From Microcaldota archaeon (lineage in GTDB: Archaea; Micrarchaeota; Micrarchaeia; Micrarchaeales; CABMGC01), in assembly GCA_027328265.1 (NCBI GenBank), contig DAHVVD010000022.1, forward strand, positions 1 to 15,452: a DNA stretch of 15,452 bases. The letters are read 5' to 3'. Under the pieces are notes generated by a model. The model was not told the origin of the DNA. It saw only the letters and a list, made by a program, of their open reading frames with translations, and did not search any database. Each line of letters opens with the position of its first letter. Within the stretch, counting starts at the first letter, position 1. Both the position numbers and the translations under genes were made by a program. Below, piece by piece: positions 1 through 6,361 of this stretch.

Positions 1-994
1 TGCTGCATTCTTTCGACGTATTCCTTGCATCCACTCTGACTACACTCAAACCAGCACTTTCAGCCTTGTATGAGAGGAGTTGGATGAATCTGTTCCATGA
101 AGCGTCCTGTATTGAGCCTGCCAGCCTGTGGTTCTTCACCATGTTTTGGATATGCAACTTCTCCACTGCGAATGATGTGTATCCTGAATTTACCAGGATA
201 TTTGACAGCTTGTGCAGATAGTCGTCTGATTGGTTTGCTGCTTCCATGTATGCTTCCTGCAGTCTTTCTTTTGCCTTCTCCCTTCTCCTGCTTCCTTTCT
301 CCCTCCTTGCGACTATCTCCTGCCATCTTGCTATCTTCTTTCTTTTCTGTTGCATGAACTTCGGCTTTTCGATTTTTGTTCCGTCCGAAATGGCGACGAA
401 GGTGTTTAAACCCAGGTCTATCCCGACTGGATTTGTGTCTTTTACCTTTGGCGGTTCTATCTCTTTTATTGTGGCGAAGATTGCATAGTATTCTCCAGCC
501 TCTTTCTTGATTGTCATTGTCTTTATCCTTCCCTCTATCTTCCTGTGCTGGATTATTGGCATCGTTCCTATCTTTGAGATCCTGAGCCTCCCCTTCTCTA
601 TCTTGAATGATTCATTGTCCTCTATGTGCATTATTGACTTGTATTTGTCCCTTGACCTGAATCTTGGGAAGCCTGTCTTCACATTTTTTCCTGATTTCTT
701 TTCTTTGCATCTTCTGAAGAAATTCTGGTAGGTTTTTAGAAGCCTGTTTCTTATGTCTACCCTTACATGGGAATAGAGCGCGTAGTATCTTCCGTCTTCT
801 TTTAGGATCTGGTTTAGATATTGGTTTATGGCCTTCTGCGAGATTTTTGAGTCTGGGTTCTTCTTGTGTGCTTCTATGGTTTTCTCTAGGAGTTTGTTGT
901 ATAGCTGCTGCGACAGGATTAGCGCATTGTCTATTGCCTGCTGCCTCTTCTTGTCTGGTGCAAGCCTGAATTTATATGCCCTTATGCAGTCCAT
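1..994 (-). CDS. tnpB: RNA-guided nuclease/transposon protein TnpB (IS200/IS605 family), cut by left window edge
   Basis: The minus strand is open from an ATG at 994 to the window edge, giving 331 residues with no stop. Near residue 193 it carries GIDLGLN, the first RuvC-type catalytic Asp. Near residue 278 AVEKLHIQNM carries the catalytic Glu. At the edge NTSKECS begins the CxxC zinc finger (Cys330). Family members are about 400 residues, so roughly 70 residues with the last zinc cysteines and third catalytic Asp lie outside. TnpB proteins are omega-RNA-guided DNA nucleases of IS605-type elements. No tnpA lies between this gene and glyS, so the element is either tnpB-only or has tnpA further left. 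A TATA-like box centred 26 bases upstream supports the ATG and a leaderless mRNA. What is visible is uninterrupted and looks functional. Confidence 0.93.
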   Translation of the reverse strand, partial: MDCIRAYKFRLAPDKKRQQAIDNALILSQQLYNKLLEKTIEAHKKNPDSKISQKAINQYLNQILKEDGRYYALYSHVRVDIRNRLLKTYQNFFRRCKEKKSGKNVKTGFPRFRSRDKYKSIMHIEDNESFKIEKGRLRISKIGTMPIIQHRKIEGRIKTMTIKKEAGEYYAIFATIKEIEPPKVKDTNPVGIDLGLNTFVAISDGTKIEKPKFMQQKRKKIARWQEIVARREKGSRRREKAKERLQEAYMEAANQSDDYLHKLSNILVNSGYTSFAVEKLHIQNMVKNHRLAGSIQDASWNRFIQLLSYKAESAGLSVVRVDARNTSKECS

Positions 995-1016
995 ATCTAT
1001 TGCATTGCCTTTCGTA

Positions 1017-1023
1017 TTTATAT
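1017..1023 (-). promoter_or_regulatory. TATA box of tnpB
   Basis: The minus strand reads GGCATATAAATACG here, and the box centre lies 26 bases before the tnpB ATG, the archaeal spacing for a leaderless start. A 9-base direct repeat (TGCCTTTCG on the plus strand) sits at 1006-1014 and 1023-1031, flanking the box. Confidence 0.55.
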
Positions 1024-1053
1024 GCCTTTCGAATATTTTTGTCGGCGGTCATA

Positions 1054-1098
1054 GCGATTCCTTACTCCTATCTAAAGAGTAGGAGTTTGCGGAATCGC
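1054..1098 (-). repeat. Imperfect two-part hairpin at the upstream end of the tnpB element
   Basis: GCGATTCC (1054-1061) pairs with GGAATCGC (1091-1098). Inside it, ACTCCTA (1064-1070) pairs with TAGGAGT (1080-1086) around a 9-base loop. It lies between tnpB and the glyS stop at 1110. IS200/IS605 elements carry subterminal hairpins recognised by TnpA, so this is probably the end of the element next to glyS. It could instead be a transcript-end hairpin, but no U-run follows it on the minus strand. Confidence 0.6.
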
Positions 1099-1109
1099 CT
1101 GCGTTTTTA

Positions 1110-2612
1110 TCACCTGCTTTCACCTGAACAAAGCCTCTCCGCCTCTTTTTCGAGATCGCTTATCTTTACTCTGGTCTGCTTGGTGTCGTCCCTCTTCCTT
1201 ATTGTGACCGCATTGTCCTTGAGGCTGTCATAGTCTATAGTTATGGCAAACGGTATGCCTATCTCATCAGCCCTTGCATATCTCCTCCCGATGCTTCCAG
1301 AGCCATCGTAGACAGTTCCGTATCCCTTCTTCATCATCCTGTAGACTTTGTCAGCCAGCTCCGGAAGCCCGTCCTTTCCCATCAGCGGAAAGACGGCGAA
1401 CGCGTAAGGCGCCATCTCCGGAGGGAAGGCGAACCACTCCCAATCCCTCTCCTCCGTGGCAGGCTTGTAGAAAAGATCCATTGCAGCATAGAATGTCCTG
1501 TCTATGCCGACAGTAAGCTCTATGACGTGCGGCACAAAATTCCTTCCTTCATGGGAGATGCTGTGCGATTTCTTTGAGACTTCTTGATGACCAAGGAGGT
1601 CGTGATCTGTCCTGTAGTGTATCCCTCCAACTTCCTTGTACTCGCCGAGGCTATCAAGGAAAACCTCAGCGTCGAAATGAATCTTGTTGTAGAAGGCCTT
1701 CTCCTCCTCGGACAGTCTCCTGAGCCTGAACTTCTCTTCAGTAAACTTCAGGACGCCTATGAAAAATTCCTGCGACTTGGCAAGATTGTAAAGGTAGAAC
1801 TTCGGAAGGCCTTCGCTCTTTGCAAGTTCGCTGCACTTACGCTTCTTTGTCTTTCCGTCCTTTTCCATGATCATAAGCCCGTAATCCTTTACCTCGTCCC
1901 AGTTATCGCACTCGTCAACCTTGGAGGGATCGAAGAAGACCTGGAGCTCCGCCTGCGTGAATTCCCTCTGCCGTATGAGGAGCTGCCTAGGCGAGATCTC
2001 ATTCCTGAAAGCCTTGCCCACTATGCCAAGCCCCATCGGTAGCCTGCTTCTCATGACATTGAACTGCCTGATGAAGTTTACGTATACTCCTTGAGCGGTC
2101 TCTGGCCTCAGGTACGCAACCGTATCGCCCTCAGAGCCCATCTTAATCTGGAACATCATGTTTAGCACTCTGACCTCGCCGAGTTCTCCTCTGCACTTGT
2201 CGCACCTTATTTTGTGCTCCTTGATAAGCTTGGTGAGCTCCTCTTGGCTCTTGCCCTCGGCCTTTATGCCAAGGCTCTTCTCTATGAGCTGGTCGGCCCT
2301 GTGCCACGCACCGCACTTCTTGCACTTGACGCTCGGGTCCACGAAGTTCTTTATGTGGCCGCTTGCAACAAATGCCTTCTCCGGCATTACATTCGAGGGC
2401 TCTATCTCCGAGAAGTTCTCTCCCAGGTTCAGGAAGTGCCTCCTCCAGAGGTTCTCTATGTTCCTTTTCAACATGGTGCCTATGTTTCCATAGTCATAAA
2501 AGCCGGTGAGGCCGCCGTAGATCTCATTGCCTATGTAGAAGAAACCGCGCCTCCTTGCAATCTCGTATAAATTGTCCTCTGTTACGTGGACCTCTTCAGA
2601 ATTCTTTGCCAT
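1110..2612 (-). CDS. glyS: Glycyl-tRNA synthetase, archaeal/eukaryotic type
   Basis: A cytosolic class II synthetase that charges tRNA-Gly with glycine, about 500 residues as usual for the dimeric archaeal/eukaryotic form. The N-terminal RRRGFFYIGNEIYGG matches the family start. Two CxxC pairs (CKKCG and CDKC) form a zinc-like insertion. Class II motif 2 is GKAFRNE at residues 199-205, with the ATP-binding Arg203. Motif 3 lies near SIGRRYARADEIGIPF, followed by the anticodon-binding domain. The longest frame opens with TTG at 2621, but I prefer the ATG at 2612, which gives MAKNSEE. The TATA-like box at 2642-2648 would place the transcript start close to either. The gene stands alone, with the tnpB element just past its stop. 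Confidence 0.97.
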   Translation of the reverse strand: MAKNSEEVHVTEDNLYEIARRRGFFYIGNEIYGGLTGFYDYGNIGTMLKRNIENLWRRHFLNLGENFSEIEPSNVMPEKAFVASGHIKNFVDPSVKCKKCGAWHRADQLIEKSLGIKAEGKSQEELTKLIKEHKIRCDKCRGELGEVRVLNMMFQIKMGSEGDTVAYLRPETAQGVYVNFIRQFNVMRSRLPMGLGIVGKAFRNEISPRQLLIRQREFTQAELQVFFDPSKVDECDNWDEVKDYGLMIMEKDGKTKKRKCSELAKSEGLPKFYLYNLAKSQEFFIGVLKFTEEKFRLRRLSEEEKAFYNKIHFDAEVFLDSLGEYKEVGGIHYRTDHDLLGHQEVSKKSHSISHEGRNFVPHVIELTVGIDRTFYAAMDLFYKPATEERDWEWFAFPPEMAPYAFAVFPLMGKDGLPELADKVYRMMKKGYGTVYDGSGSIGRRYARADEIGIPFAITIDYDSLKDNAVTIRKRDDTKQTRVKISDLEKEAERLCSGESR

Positions 2613-2641
2613 CAAAACCAATCAAAACTCTGCAAGAGAAC

Positions 2642-2648
2642 ATATATT
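2642..2648 (-). promoter_or_regulatory. TATA box of glyS
   Basis: The minus strand reads GGAATATATG. The box centre is about 33 bases from the ATG at 2612 and 24 from the alternative TTG at 2621, implying a very short leader or none. Confidence 0.45.
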
Positions 2649-2690
2649 CCTTTTGTCTTGTTATCCTTGTTATAGATGAAATAATAATGG

Positions 2691-2735
2691 AAAAGAAAAA
2701 GTGTCTAAGGAGAGGCTAAAGCCCCCCACTTAGAC
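2691..2735 (-). ncRNA. Candidate minus-strand RNA hairpin with U-run (terminator or end of a small RNA)
   Basis: Read as minus-strand RNA, GUCUAAG (2735-2729) pairs with CUUAGAC (2709-2703). Directly inside, with one bulged base, GGGGGGC (2727-2721) pairs with GCCUCUC (2716-2710) around a UUUA loop. That is 14 pairs, two of them G-U. The G-U pairs would be C-A mismatches in plus-strand RNA, so the structure favours the minus strand. UUUUUCUUUU follows at 2700-2691. No protein gene lies upstream on this strand before 2943. It could be the end of a small RNA started near 2815, or the remnant of a transposon end, since a GC stem around a CTTTAG core resembles IS605-type ends (from memory). Confidence 0.4.
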
Positions 2736-2887
2736 TCCCACCAGACTTACCCACTTTCTTCGTTTGCCCTTTAGATGCAAAGAACAATGAGGAATATCTT
2801 TTTTGTTGTATATATGTCTTTTTGTCAAAATTCTGTATAAAATATAATACTTCTAGCACCTATTTATCTATGTCCTTGTAGAAAATT

Positions 2888-2927
2888 CAAGATTCTCTCT
2901 GTTTCGTGGCAAGATTTTTATATCTTG
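2888..2927 (+). promoter_or_regulatory. TATA box and likely autoregulatory operator of the Lrp-type gene
   Basis: The TATA-like TTTTTATAT (2915-2923) is centred about 25 bases before the ATG at 2944, which fits a leaderless mRNA. It is embedded in a perfect 6+6 inverted repeat, CAAGAT (2910-2915) and ATCTTG (2922-2927), around TTTTAT. A further CAAGAT occurs at 2888-2893, 22 bases upstream of the first, about two helical turns. Lrp-family proteins often bind such in-phase sites to repress their own promoters; that it happens here is inference. Confidence 0.55.
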
Positions 2928-2943
2928 ACTGAGAAGAAGTACC

Positions 2944-3375
2944 ATGGACAATCTTGACGAGGAACTTATCTCGAACGTCGATGCAGGCATAATAAAGTAC
3001 ACGGCTCTCGCGAAGAAGATAAACGCGCCCCTCTCAACAGTGCATTTCCGCATGAAGAAGCTCGAGAGGGAAGGCATAATCAAGTACTACAAGGGCGAGA
3101 TAGATTGGAAGAAGGCCGGATTCACCATAACTGCTTTCGTCCTGGTGAGCGTTGACAAGAGCCTCCTCACCAAGGTCAAGAGAACCCAGGACGACATATT
3201 GAAGGAACTGCTCCAGGTGATGTACGTCAGGGAAGGATATATCACAACAGGCGATGCTGACCTGCTCATTAAGGTCATAGCGAGGGATTCGGGCCACCTC
3301 AAGGAGATACTCTTCGACTACATAGACATCAAGGACGGCGTGGTGAAGACTACCACCATGATAATTCTTGGCTGA
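2944..3375 (+). CDS. Lrp/AsnC-family transcriptional regulator
   Basis: At 143 residues this is close to the usual length of a full Lrp-type regulator. Residues 1-50 form the winged helix-turn-helix, with the recognition part PLSTVHFRMKKLEREGIIKYY typical of the family. Residues about 60-143 form the RAM/ligand-binding domain: beta strands around AFVLVSVD, then REGYITTGDADLLIKVIARD, where the GDAD/GDYD-like turn is the usual effector region, and the final KTTTMIIL strand. It probably acts as a dimer or octamer that senses an amino acid or similar metabolite; the ligand is not readable. The start is supported by the TATA box. Six bases separate its stop from the next ATG, so the two genes are probably co-transcribed and the partner may be a functional clue. 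Confidence 0.93.
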   Translation: MDNLDEELISNVDAGIIKYTALAKKINAPLSTVHFRMKKLEREGIIKYYKGEIDWKKAGFTITAFVLVSVDKSLLTKVKRTQDDILKELLQVMYVREGYITTGDADLLIKVIARDSGHLKEILFDYIDIKDGVVKTTTMIILG

Positions 3376-3381
3376 ATAAGG

Positions 3382-3957
3382 ATGGACGAGAACGAACTGA
3401 CAAAGAAGTACAACAACATCTACCTATCTATAATAATGCGCTACAGGGACTACATAGAGGAGCATGAGGGCGTCTACGTCACTGAACTGCCAAAACTCGT
3501 CACCCCTTCAGAAAGTTCTGTGCAGGCAGCAGCATCGGCGATTTCTGCAGGCATACCTGGCTACTCATCCGACCAGGATTTCCTCCAGGCGGCTCGCCTG
3601 GCTCAGCAGTATGTAAAGGACAAGATAGCAACTCTGAGTTTGCCCATACAGTTCTGGCAGAGGCCTAGCGAGACTCTGGCAAACGGCGCTGGAGATCCAT
3701 TTGACAAGGCTGTTCTTCTGTGCAGCATACTCATAGCACTGGGAGGAGTTTCAACAAAAGTGATAATCTCAGCAAGCGAGAACAGGAGGGACTTCCTTGT
3801 CTATTCTGAATACCGCGGCGAGTTCATTGTAGCGGACATGGAGAATGGTGTTAGCACGGTGAAGAGCAAGGACGAAGTTCTCTCATACCTGAAGATCGAC
3901 TCAGAGACTGAGAGCGTCTACGAGTTCAACGACAAGATGTACTCTAACATAGAGTGA
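3382..3957 (+). CDS. Transglutaminase-like fold protein with degraded catalytic residues
   Basis: 191 residues, no signal peptide or membrane segment. Residues about 75-125 follow the transglutaminase-like pattern seen in archaeal proteins: an FWQRPSETL lead-in, then GDPFDKAVLLCSILIALGG. The usual GDC-x-D-K-A has Pro106 where the nucleophilic Cys belongs. In the later strand pair (FLVYSEYRGEFIVADM) the expected His is not seen, while an Asp is kept in VADM. Cys114 is not at the nucleophile site. It is therefore probably a non-catalytic binding protein, if the fold assignment is right. It follows the Lrp-type gene by six bases and probably shares its promoter. Its stop (3955-3957) directly abuts the stop of the opposing small gene. 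The assignment rests on pattern recognition only. Confidence 0.7.
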   Translation: MDENELTKKYNNIYLSIIMRYRDYIEEHEGVYVTELPKLVTPSESSVQAAASAISAGIPGYSSDQDFLQAARLAQQYVKDKIATLSLPIQFWQRPSETLANGAGDPFDKAVLLCSILIALGGVSTKVIISASENRRDFLVYSEYRGEFIVADMENGVSTVKSKDEVLSYLKIDSETESVYEFNDKMYSNIE

Positions 3958-4086
3958 CTATCTTCTTCCTCTGTCCCTTTGCATTTTGAGCAGTTTGCGG
4001 TGCTGGGTCTTGAGTTTTCCAGCCTTGACCTTGTTCCTGTAGCTCTTTCCTACCCTTCTCTTCTTCTTGCCTACTGTTTTCTGCAT
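3958..4086 (-). CDS. Tiny, very basic protein (42 residues), possibly ribosome- or nucleic-acid-binding
   Basis: The frame runs from ATG 4086 to TAG at 3958-3960. It begins MQKTVGKKKRRVGKSYRNK and ends in KMQRDRGRR. Nineteen of 42 residues are Lys or Arg, there is no Cys, and the charge is spread throughout, as in small ribosomal proteins. I do not recognise it as L39e, L41e or S30e. Support for a real gene: a TTATAAG box about 31 bases upstream, a stop that exactly abuts the opposing gene's stop, and codon choice like the neighbours. The upstream neighbour in the same direction is the winged-helix gene, 56 bases away, but the promoter between them suggests separate transcription. It could also be a chance frame. 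Confidence 0.65.
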   Translation of the reverse strand: MQKTVGKKKRRVGKSYRNKVKAGKLKTQHRKLLKMQRDRGRR

Positions 4087-4113
4087 AATATCACAAAGAA
4101 TTGGAAGCAAAAA

Positions 4114-4120
4114 CTTATAA
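4114..4120 (-). promoter_or_regulatory. TATA box of the 42-residue basic gene
   Basis: The minus strand reads GGTTATAAGTTTTT. The box centre is 31 bases before the ATG at 4086, allowing a leader of only a few bases. Confidence 0.5.
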
Positions 4121-4142
4121 CCTGATAGATATGCAGCCTAGC

Positions 4143-4685
4143 TCACTCTATAACAAAATTGTTAGGAGACAAAACCCTAGCTGCCTTAGGTCTGTCGCTA
4201 AAGGCAGCAGGCCGATAGCAGGAGCGGGCTAATCTGTCTTCAAGCATATCTACAATATTACACATAGTTTTCATATCACGCAAGGCATCGCCGCTGCTCT
4301 TCTCGCTTGCTCTTCTTATATCTATCAGTACTGAAACTGGGCCCAACACATCCAAGACCTCATCAAGCCTTTCCTTGAGTATAAGTGTCACGAGAAGCAT
4401 GCCCTTCTCTGTAAGCCAACAGAAGCAGTCTCTAGTAGCCTCCTGTGAGCCTCTCGCAAAAGTTATTAGGTCCTTCTTCTTTAGTCCATTCAGGGTCTCA
4501 ATTATTTCTTTATCCGACAAGCGTAGCCTTGCCTTGATGGTTGCGAAATTTCCTATCTTTAAGGACCTTGCCTGGCAAACGCCGATGTACTCCAAGGTTT
4601 TTCTGCTTCTCGGATCCAATTCTCTATCTCTTTGGGCTCCTCTGAACTGAGAGGCGTGTCTAGCCTCGAACTCGCGATGTTCCAT
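4143..4685 (-). CDS. Winged-helix protein of unknown function
   Basis: From the ATG at 4685 it has 180 residues; a TTG five codons earlier (4700) is the alternative. Residues about 1-28 are charged and probably flexible. Residues about 29-100 look like a winged helix: helix KTLEYIGVCQARS, then ATIKARLRLSDKEIIETLNGLKKKDLITF as helix-turn-helix plus wing, and FCWLTEKGMLLVTLIL, as in MarR/ArsR-like archaeal regulators. After that come helices (LKERLDEVLDVL, ALRDMKTMCNIVDMLEDRLA), perhaps for dimerisation, and an unremarkable tail. No catalytic or metal site is evident. A TATA-like TTTTAAATAT at 4718-4727 lies about 37 bases before the ATG. It is a DNA-binding candidate with unknown target, since neither neighbour suggests a pathway. 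Confidence 0.75.
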   Translation of the reverse strand: MEHREFEARHASQFRGAQRDRELDPRSRKTLEYIGVCQARSLKIGNFATIKARLRLSDKEIIETLNGLKKKDLITFARGSQEATRDCFCWLTEKGMLLVTLILKERLDEVLDVLGPVSVLIDIRRASEKSSGDALRDMKTMCNIVDMLEDRLARSCYRPAAFSDRPKAARVLSPNNFVIE

Positions 4686-4717
4686 CTTACTACCAAACAA
4701 TCAAAATTATCGTTCAG

Positions 4718-4727
4718 ATATTTAAAA
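4718..4727 (-). promoter_or_regulatory. TATA box of the winged-helix gene
   Basis: The minus strand reads TTTTAAATAT between the FEN1 stop and this gene. A start of transcription near 4697 would give a leader of about 12 bases before the ATG at 4685. Confidence 0.45.
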
Positions 4728-4775
4728 TTACCTATGCCGTGCAGAAAGCCCACGCCGTTTACTGGTGTGAGGATG

Positions 4776-5834
4776 TCACATCCAGCTGCCTATGCCCTTC
4801 TGCTTGGTTACGCCCCTCAGCTCGCTGAGTTTTTCTGCCATCTTGGCGATGCGCTCCTTAGAGAATCCATGCTCGTCGCACATGTACTTCACTACGCCAT
4901 TGGCGTCAGGCTTTGCTTTTGAGAGAATCGCCCCGAACTCGTCCTTGCCGAACTCCCTTATCTCTGGCTTCTCGAAAAGATCCAGCACCACATCGATGTC
5001 CTCGTCGAATTCCACGCCGTATTTCTCCTTTACGTAATTCTTTACTTCTTCAGGCGTCTTCCGCTCGCCCACTATCTTCAGCGCAGTCTTAGGCCCCACT
5101 TTCTCTATCCCAGTATTGAAATCTGTCCCGACGAGTATGCCTAGAAGAATAAGTTGCCTATTGCTTATCCCGAATTTTCCAAGAAGGTCATTGAGCATTA
5201 TCCTTTCCAGTTCCACGTTAACAAAGACGTTCTTTCCAGGCAATTTCCTCCTTCCGGTTATTGTGAAGTTCCTTATGACAACGTCGGCGCCAAAGAGGAA
5301 GGAATCGTAGTCTTGGCTCGCCGCTGCGTACACGAAACCCTTTTTCGTAAGGTACGCAGCCTGGGCTTCTCCCTCTCCAGGTGCCTGGATATGAGGTATG
5401 CCCATGAGGCTGAGAAGCGCCTTCGAGCTCTCCACTATTTCCTGGTTTATCTTAGTGCTCGCCATGGCGTACGTCCTTGCCTTCTCTAACTGACCTTCTT
5501 CCTTCGCTTTGGCCCATGCCTCAGCAGCCTCCCTTCTCCTGTTCATCCTCGCCTCCAGCGTCCGCTTTTTGAGCTGCGAAGGTATTCCGTCAAAGACATA
5601 GACTGGCTTTATTCCGTACTCCATAAGGTTCATGGTCCTGTAGAAAAGCCCGGAGAGATGGCTTGTAACCCTTCCCTTCGAGTCAGTAAGCGGCGAGCCG
5701 TCAGGCTGCCTTATTATCGAGAGGAACTGGTAGATGGTGTTGTAGGCGTCTATGGCTATTGTCTTTCCAGAGAGCTCTTCGAACGCTATCTTCTCCTTCG
5801 CCTCTGCAACAAGCTTTCCTATATCTACTGCCAA
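4776..5834 (-). CDS. fen: Flap endonuclease 1
   Basis: 352 residues, normal for archaeal FEN1. It removes 5' flaps during Okazaki-fragment maturation and base excision repair. Metal-binding acids are all present: Asp29 (AIDAYN), Asp82 (VFDG), Glu154 and Glu156 (GEGEAQA), Asp175 and Asp177 (SQDYDS), Asp238 (GTDFN). The helix-hairpin/H3TH part is GIEKVGPKTALKIVG. The C-terminus QKGIGSWM resembles a PCNA-binding box, with Met instead of the usual second aromatic. The start must be TTG at 5834: the frame is closed two codons upstream by the MBF1 stop, and MAVDIGKLV matches the family N-terminus (normally MGVDIGKLV). It follows MBF1 in the same frame and is probably co-transcribed with it. Confidence 0.97.
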   Translation of the reverse strand: MAVDIGKLVAEAKEKIAFEELSGKTIAIDAYNTIYQFLSIIRQPDGSPLTDSKGRVTSHLSGLFYRTMNLMEYGIKPVYVFDGIPSQLKKRTLEARMNRRREAAEAWAKAKEEGQLEKARTYAMASTKINQEIVESSKALLSLMGIPHIQAPGEGEAQAAYLTKKGFVYAAASQDYDSFLFGADVVIRNFTITGRRKLPGKNVFVNVELERIMLNDLLGKFGISNRQLILLGILVGTDFNTGIEKVGPKTALKIVGERKTPEEVKNYVKEKYGVEFDEDIDVVLDLFEKPEIREFGKDEFGAILSKAKPDANGVVKYMCDEHGFSKERIAKMAEKLSELRGVTKQKGIGSWM

Positions 5835-5840
5835 GATGCA

Positions 5841-6293
5841 TCACTTCTTTTTCTTCATAGCAGCGTCTTCCAATGTTATCGGTGCATCGGCTTTGGGCGC
5901 ACTTCCCTTCTCTTCGCTCTCCTTTTCACTTAGCTTTATTCCCAAAGCCTTCTCCAATTTAGCAGCAAGCACCATGTTAGGCTGCATCTTCTCCTCCTCT
6001 ACTCTGAGTAACGTGCTCCTCTTCTCGTTTATCATCTCTCCAAGGACTTTTATCGGTATTCCCATGACCTCCCGTGCCTTTCTTATCTTTGCACCATAGC
6101 CCTCCACAAGCACCTCCTGGGCATCTTCCTTCACTGCAGCTACCTTGTGCTTTACAGGGACTCCCTCCTCTGTTATCTTGTCTATGACGTTCTTGCCCGA
6201 GGAGCACCTGGCGCAGACAGCAAGCTGCGCGCCTTCAACATCTATGACATATAACGATTCAGTCTTCTTGCCGCATATCTCGCAGTCGTACAT
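5841..6293 (-). CDS. Archaeal multiprotein bridging factor 1 (MBF1-type, zinc ribbon plus Cro-type HTH)
   Basis: 150 residues from the ATG at 6293; the frame continues upstream to a TTG at 6305, but MYDCEICGKK is the family start. Residues 4-30 hold a zinc ribbon (Cys4, Cys7, Cys27, Cys30). Residues about 66-120 are a Cro/C1-type helix-turn-helix (YGAKIRKAREVMGIPIKVLGEMI, then RVEEEKMQPNMVLAAKLEKALGI). The tail is Lys/Glu/Ala-rich and ends in KKKK. Archaeal MBF1 is a conserved factor linked to transcription and the ribosome. FEN1 starts seven bases after its stop codon, so the two are likely one transcript. It is divergent from the protease gene. Confidence 0.93.
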   Translation of the reverse strand: MYDCEICGKKTESLYVIDVEGAQLAVCARCSSGKNVIDKITEEGVPVKHKVAAVKEDAQEVLVEGYGAKIRKAREVMGIPIKVLGEMINEKRSTLLRVEEEKMQPNMVLAAKLEKALGIKLSEKESEEKGSAPKADAPITLEDAAMKKKK

Positions 6294-6308
6294 CAGGACC
6301 ACCAACCA

Positions 6309-6339
6309 CTATTAATAATTTGGCTTCTCTATTTATATT
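6309..6339. promoter_or_regulatory. Shared divergent promoter region of MBF1 and the site-2 protease
   Basis: On the plus strand TTTATATTC (6332-6340) is centred about 26 bases before the protease ATG at 6362. On the minus strand TTATTAATA (about 6311-6319) lies about 22 bases before the MBF1 ATG at 6293, and a second good box (TATAAATAG, 6331-6339) overlaps the plus-strand one. Both genes therefore look leaderless or nearly so. Confidence 0.5.
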
Positions 6340-6361
6340 CTACTCTTTAATAGGTGCAGAG

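Larger units (their letters stand above)
2613..2943. other. Gene-free stretch between glyS and the Lrp-type regulator
   Basis: Both flanking genes are transcribed outward. I see no convincing protein here. It holds the glyS promoter, a minus-strand RNA hairpin with a following U-run (2691-2735), a very AT-rich part with an unassigned TATA-like sequence on both strands (about 2832-2849), and the promoter/operator of the regulator (2888-2927). Confidence 0.6.

Noticed and set aside
60..326. A minus-strand frame of 88 codons with a Lys/Arg-rich start
   Set aside because: It overlaps tnpB in another frame; the tnpB frame shows clear family motifs.
1584..2042. A long plus-strand frame of 152 codons inside glyS
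   Set aside because: It is antisense to the conserved catalytic region of glyS and shows no motif of its own.
2616..2628. A TTTTGATTG string shared by the leaders of glyS and the winged-helix gene (near 4697-4706)
   Set aside because: Short AT-rich match in two places only; likely chance.
2740..2850. Minus-strand frame ending in a Lys/Arg-rich peptide just before the hairpin, considered as a TnpB C-terminal remnant
   Set aside because: No zinc-finger or RuvC motif, no start codon, and AT-rich low-complexity codons upstream.
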